Shown here one piece after another: positions 57,975-64,000 of a stretch of 64,000 nucleotides of DNA (position 1 is the first letter of the stretch; every line of letters begins with the position of its first letter). The notes beneath the pieces were generated by a model that was given only the letters and a program-made list of their open reading frames with translations, did no database searches and was not told the DNA's origin. The translations under genes and the position numbers were made by a program. Location: the NCBI GenBank assembly GCA_035079385.1, contig JAVHKY010000029.1, forward strand, positions 8,556,001 through 8,620,000. The letters are read 5' to 3'. This DNA is from Aspidiotus rigidus. Lineage: Eukaryota > Arthropoda > Insecta > Hemiptera > Diaspididae.

Positions 57975-60900
57975 GTTATATCAAGTTATAAGTCTCTTAA
58001 CCGTTCTTGTACTTGACAGAAGGCTGTCTATAGAATAGAGGCGGATGATGCGATTTGAATGAATTAAACGCCTAATGTCTTGGATGTAGGTGGATTTATG
58101 AGATATCGAGTCGAGGGTAAGGTCCAGAGAGGTGGGTTGTAAGAGATTGACTGAATAGGGTTTGTTGAAGAACTGTTTGAATCGAGAATGAATTTTTCGT
58201 CAGAAAAAACAGGGAGGGTGTTATTCTTTGTAAGACAAATTGTGCTGCACATATGTGTAATTGAGAGAATTGAAAAGAAGTTGGAAATTAAAATGAGTCT
58301 GCGGTAGAAGAGATGCAGCTCGTCTTCTGTTCATAAACTGAATTCAAGAAGCTCCCGGTGCCAGTATATTATGAGGATTTCACGCTTCAAATTTCTTGGA
58401 GCTAATTGATCCTGAATAAAATTCACTTTGTAAATTCTTGGAATACCTCCAGCGTGAATGTGAGGGAATCTCCTGATTCAATTTTACCAAGAAAGAAATA
58501 TAGTACCAAGCAAATCCATCAAAGCTAGTACTCAGCATTACCCAGTCTCGTCTTCTGAATAGTAGTTTAAATGCTGAAATCACTGAACCTTTTAGAATTC
58601 TACTGCTAACTTTCGAACATTCTCGACACCGTACCTCGAACTACTAATATTTAATCGCGTAATCGCTTATGCTTCATGAATGGTTTTAAGACTGATGCTC
58701 CGAAAGACGTTTGGCGTATCAGCACCTCGGCCTCCATTTTTGTGATAGATATAACCGGAGTCTTGAGCTCCCCCTCTCCTCTTCCCTTCTAAAGCAAGAA
58801 ACTCATATTTAGGGACCCTGTCACCTCTGAATTCCCTATGAACCCAATCACAAAGAGCATATACTGTTTTTTTCAACCAAAAATAAAGTTACTCCATTAC
58901 CATGAGCTAGAGACTTCTTCCATTGCCTCAGATTCGAACTTATCCAACTCGCTCACGACTATATATCATTTCAAGTTACTCTCTTTCACCTCCTGTTTCA
59001 TGGACAGGTGTTGCAGGTACCTATAAGCATACATTCTCATTAGAATCACCTATATGCGGAGTCGAGGTCGTCAGGCTCCAACGGAGAATAATCATTCATA
59101 TGCGCATGATAACCATCAGTGTGTGTAGCTCTGTCGTCACTGGTAACGCAAGACTATGATCCAGTTATTTTGGGCGAGAGGGCTGCGCTCGGGAGTTTAC
59201 CACAACCTCACCCACCAATTCTCATTGATTATTCCGCACTTCTTCGATAGAAAATGGTAATTCGAGAAACCAAAAAATATTTTCTGGTCATTTTTGATCC
59301 TAATCTCTTGAATTCAATCAGTTCTGGCATGCAGTGTCTCAATTTTTCTCGTTCTTTAGGGTCATTAATTTCATCCGAGGTGAGCTGTGTTGAAAAAATT
59401 TAGTAGCAAAGAAAAATAGAGGCCAAAAAAATTCAAGCTTGATGTAGAAAATATATAGACATGAAGATAAACCTCTTTAAATTTTGAGCGTTCGATATTA
59501 ATCTTGCATCATTATGCACCACATACCTAAACTTCCAACACTAATTACCATAAACATCACATGTATATTACAGAGATAAGGGGTTCCACAAGTAAAAGTC
59601 ATGTGCATAAGGGCTCATCATTGTCGTGATATTTTGATCATTCGAATAGTTTTTCATCTTCGCCTCTCCAGCCAACACGTATCTAGTTTTCTTTCATTAA
59701 CTTAACATTGCTCAAGTACGTACAAATACACGACAAATTATAAACGCTATTATCATAAATAAAGCTGCAAAAGAAAGAAAGTGAATGACCGTGTAGTATC
59801 GTGTTTCGAGTCGGGTGTACGGTATGCACACTAGAACGACTGTAACCCGAACGAGGAAAATTCGCTCGACTCTACAAAATTCCCCTCGCGTAAGAAAACT
59901 TGATGACGTCATTTCCCCTCTGCGTATGTCGCAGAACGTGGGTCATGACGGAACGACTGAGAGGAGAAGCGGAGAAAGAAAGAAGAAAAAAAAAGAGAGA
60001 GAGAAAAAATCAGAGGAAAAAGGAAAGAGGAGTACGTTTTGAAACAACGCTCATTTCGAGCGGGGGTTGGGGTTATTATCAGCAGAACAAAAAGTAAAAT
60101 AGAAAACACAACCCCTATAACTCGAGTTACTCGAGCTGCCACCCCCTCAGAGCGTTTCATTTTAACGAGAATTTTCTGCGCTACCCTTTGTGTTCTCTTC
60201 TCTCGATGTTAATGTATTACTGTGGACTTTTTCTTCTCTCGTTTTAACTCTCCTCTTCTTTCCCTTACCACGTTCGTCGTATTTTTTTTCATCAAAATTT
60301 CTGATACGGAGACTGCGATCTCGAATTCGTTGCGTATACATTTTCTTTTGTATTAATTCGAAATGAAAGTATATTCAAAACTTGTTTCTTCTGCGGGCTT
60401 TGTGCGCTCGTCGACTAGCGAAGAAAATTATCGAAAATAAAAAATGAAACAAATTTTTATTAAGAATCTACGTCCAACGCCTGATTTGCTGTCTGATGCT
60501 ACCAGTATGGTATTTTTGTGTTGGCGGTCTCTCTTGTGAATCTATATTATCCTGTGTACGTCTTGTTCGAGTTGAACTCGGGAACTAGCATCCGAACGAC
60601 GGATGAGGGAAAGCTGGTTCGCCGGCGTAGGCTGTTAAAATATATGGAAGGTAGAGAATATTGTGTGAGTGTGTACAGTGGAATGAGAAATAAGCGCGGC
60701 GCAACGTGAGAAATAAGAACTGAAGCAGGTTTCATAACGGTGATGTAGCAAGGTGCAGAGCACATTGAGGTTGCGAGTTCTCTTACAGAACCCGACCACC
60801 GTCTGTTATATTTGTTGATGATCAAAAGCTAGTAACGATTTTACGAGAAATGAACCCGAAGAGGGCTGAAATTTTGGTCTTCTGGAATCGTAATTAACTC

Positions 60901-63310
60901 TAAGACGTAGGTACCGGAGAGTCCTGCCGCCCTGGCGCTCAGGACTCCGAGTCACACAAAGGCAACGAGACTTCATTATCGATTGGGTGACGATTCAATC
61001 AAGGCGAAGAAAAACATTCAATACGACCCTAACCTAATCAACAGTCCACAAATTTTGGGTTGAAAGAAAAAATTTTATGATACTACATCGCACACGTATA
61101 TAAAATAAAAAACCAGTTTTCGGTCTTCCCAAAGAATTGAATTTTTTTTCTGAAACAGCGATACGAAGAATCCATGCCAGAGGAGCGTGTTAAAGAGACA
61201 CAATTATTTCGAGTGATCAATTGAATGAATTTAGATAGGTACGCAACCGGTTCCAGATATGAAAATCGTTAAATCGTTTTCTTTTTTTCTCTTCTTATCT
61301 TCGTAATTTCGTAAATCTATTTTTCAGTTTGGCGTATGCTAAATTAGACAAGTTGATAATAATTAAAAAGACAAAAAACCTCTTTTACCAATATTAAAAA
61401 AACTGAATAAGTTTTTTTTTCTGAGATTACTAATGTGAATAATCGAACGGAACTGCACTTCGTGAGTGCAGAAACTGTCTTAAAAGCTCATATCAGACAG
61501 TCCATGATTGGATAACGGTTTAATTTATTATTAAAAATAAAAACAAAAAACAATAGAAAAGTAAACATACCAAAAAAATACTCCTATATAATCCTCTCTC
61601 GAACATTGAAAATATTACGGGACTTAATTTGCCCGCAGCAATATATTCGCTTCTATCCCGAAAATTAAATCTCGACAATTTTGCATAATTTAAATATTCG
61701 CATCATTTTAAGGTAGGTCAATTGAAGATCAGATCAGTCATTAGAACAACGAAGAAGTTGTAATCGCCCGGCGATAGAATTGAAACAACAACGACAATCT
61801 GTAGACCAGCAGAAATTTGAATATAATTCAGCTACGATTTTATCAGTACTTACAGTAGGTAAGTACATGAACAAATTTTCCGAAATCAGATCGAATAAAC
61901 CGTTTGACTACTCTGCCTCAGAGTGAACGAATAAAAGCCAAATGTAGGTCAATCTGAATAGCCTAAGATTTTCACCTCGCCTACATCAAGCTTGTATAGC
62001 CTACATCGTTTTCTGGTGAGACTTTTCGATAATCTGTCACAATGTGTTTGACTTTTATATTCGATTTACTAACTGTATAGGGAATACGGAGATGAGGGGG
62101 AAAAAATTATTTTTCCAGCTTTGAAAACGCAACTCAGCGATCAGCGGTCAGCGATTGAGCGTTCAGCCCAGATGCAAGCTAAAATAAAAAACATGTTCGA
62201 ATAGTAACGTTGGTTTCTTTCTTGTTGTAACACGTCGATATCTAGCTAGCAACAGCTACAATGTTACCTTCAACTGTGCAATGCGCTTTCATTATATTCT
62301 CCTTGGCCAGTCTTGCGTCTCTTCCATATATATTACGCCTTGTAATACTCATAAAACTATACAACCTTGATTAAATCTTTGCCAACATATTCAGTATATG
62401 ACGTATATAAACTGAAGACGGACAGAGTCGAGACAGACGCAGTAATTTACTCGCTCGTACGAAGGATATGACGAAAAGTTGAGGATACCCCGAATTTTAG
62501 GTATCGAAATTCCTCTCCAATTTGTCATCCAAGCAAACCTTCTTCTATACTTTGGAAACACAACAATTATGGGTACTCGCAATGGCACGAAATTATCAGA
62601 ATCTTTGTATTGTGTTCTTGTTTCTCAAAATTGCAGAAATTCACTCTAAAACGAAGTATTCAGATTTTTTAAAATAAACCAGTAAACAAATTTGCACATT
62701 CAATTTTCATTTATTTTATTTTTATTTATTCTTTGCTTTGATTCATTGCGTTTATCGAAAATTAAAAACAAGCGGAAGACTCTTTGAATTTATCATTTCA
62801 TTAGCAGATTTTTTTTTTCAAAGGAAAGGAAAATTATAACTAATATTGGAACATTAGGTCCTATTTTTTTTTTTTCTCAAGGTTCATTATCATTACCTAC
62901 CTATTTTTAATAAAATAGGTTAGGTAATATATTATATTATATATAAGTTCGATGAAACTCAAAAATAATTTATAGAGCTATCAAAAATCATACTAGAATG
63001 AGAGCTTGAACTTATACAGAACATAATGAAAAGACCATTATTGAAATACCTGCTCACTTCTCTGAAAGGAGTTCTTTTACTTTGTTGATCTAAGGAGAGG
63101 CTGTTTTATGAACTAATTGAAAGTTCTGTGCGCAGTCTGAATACGTACTAGAAAAATATTTCATTCCAAAATTCTTCAAGTCTCTCGCCCAAGTTTGGTT
63201 ATTTGAAAAAAAAAACAATTCCAAATTTGAATTGAATCAATGAACACACAATTCAAGTGGTGAATCGGAAACAAAATCACTAGGCTAAAAATTAGATGCC
63301 ATTCCAAAAC
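57975..63310. other. no supported gene; GC hairpin at 60919
   Basis: Short open frames only; those around 59900-60150 reflect GA-rich sequence. GAGTCCTG (60919-60926) pairs with CAGGACTC (60940-60947) across a 13-base loop. It is a compact stem that could be structured RNA or chance. No transposon termini were recognised. Confidence 0.4.
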
Positions 63311-63316
63311 TGCAAT

Positions 63317-63600
63317 GTCTCGAGTCCCCCTCCTATCATATAAATCTTAGAGCCTGAGGTTTTTCCAAGTTCCGGAAATGATGACGTGTCAACTTGAACG
63401 CGCTGCAATTTCAAGGGAGCCGACGTTTTTCCAAGTCCCCCTCCTGTCATATATAGCTCGAGAGTCGTAATTTTCTTAAGTCACCTTCCTATCATATATA
63501 GCTCAAGGGTCAAAATTTTTCCAAGTCCCCCTCCTATCATATGTAGCTCAAGAGTCGAAATTTTTCTCTGTCCCGCCCCCCTCTCCGTGACGTCATCAAC
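63317..63600 (+). repeat. minisatellite, unit about 45-46 bp
   Basis: At least three good units (about 63430, 63475, 63521) plus diverged flanking ones carry TTTTTCCAAGTCCCCCTCCT and ATCATATATAGCTC.AGAGTC. The same family is at 46280-46500 in the opposite orientation. Confidence 0.75.
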
Positions 63601-63714
63601 CTAGGGCCGCTCGTGGACGAAAATTTCTTGAAAGTACCTCCAGCAAAAGGGATAGCGGTTTCCCCGCTAATAATCCTTGACGAATTCCCCAAATGGTCAT
63701 CTGACCGTACAATC

Positions 63715-64000
63715 CGATTTCAACAGGGAACCTGTTCTATGGAGGGGTTGTTTTGAAAAATTTGCCGTGCACCCTGCGTCGTACGCCTAAGGTGACCTAT
63801 GACGTCATCAGATCGTGACGTCACAGGGTCGAAAGTAGAAATTTCTCCAAATCCCCCTCCCATCTTATAATCTGGCAGAGGATTTGAGAAAATTTCAACT
63901 TTTGAGTCATATTGTTTGATAGGAAGTGGACTCAGAAAAATCTCGACTTTCGATTCTGTGATGTCACAATCTGATGAAATCATAGGTCAGCGAAGTGAAA
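63715..64000. repeat. dispersed repeat shared with 46.0 kb, runs off the window
   Basis: CAACAGGGAACCTGTTCTAT (63721) matches CAACAGGGAACCTATTTAAT (46006). Further units of the TTTCGAC...GATAGGA type follow. The TGACGTCA/GTGACGTCA words around 63795-63825 are part of this repeat. The minus-strand open frame here is not a gene. Confidence 0.5.

Noticed and set aside
63785..63830. Cluster of TGACGTCA-like CRE sites
   Set aside because: They lie in the dispersed repeat at the window end and lack TATA/initiator sequence, so a promoter is not supported.

Overview
The window is eukaryotic, almost certainly arthropod and probably insect. It is AT-rich, has short GT-AG introns where splicing can be read, arthropod-type core promoters (TATA plus a TCAGT-like initiator), and a mix of BEL/Pao, RNase H-bearing LINE, Penelope-like, hAT and Transib-like elements. 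A hemipteran such as a scale insect or mealybug is a guess from sequence texture and is not proven. The window is gene-poor: most of it is intergenic or intronic DNA filled with old mobile elements.

Two loci carry strong protein evidence. At 2704-3319 (+) lies the 3' part of a mucolipin (TRPML)-type cation channel gene, with an intact pore exon between good splice sites; the sequence upstream of it no longer reads as a mucolipin. At 53045-53946 (+) lies a complete two-exon gene for a small secreted glycoprotein of unknown family, with a TATA/initiator core promoter and a poly(A) signal. Weaker single-exon candidates are at 4082-4155 (-), 7532-7600 (+, downstream of a CRE-TATA-initiator promoter), 19317-19514 (-), 23277-23538 (+) and 28849-28924 (+).

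Mobile elements by region. 0-10 kb: a BEL/Pao relic, tandem duplications, a hAT-type MITE with an 8-bp target duplication, and small palindromic MITEs. 11-14 kb: degenerate tandem arrays. 16-17 kb and 32.3-32.9 kb: two copies of one hAT MITE, the second intact with an exact 8-bp duplication. 31.8-34.7 kb: a cluster of inverted-repeat elements, including a foldback whose arms contain exact 120-bp tandem units. 42-46.8 kb: a LINE relic broken by a Penelope fragment and a foldback MITE, followed by further foldbacks, Helitron-like termini and minisatellites. 50.3-52.6 kb: a second LINE relic broken by a MITE. 54.7-55.7 kb: an almost perfect 958-bp Transib-like element whose ends are CACAGTG, the same as the RAG recombination-signal heptamer. 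57.1-58.0 kb: a Penelope relic with a GIY-YIG domain. 63.3-64 kb: a minisatellite related to the one at 46.3 kb.

No tRNA, rRNA or CRISPR array was found. The long stretches between these features contain short unsupported open frames and simple repeats only.
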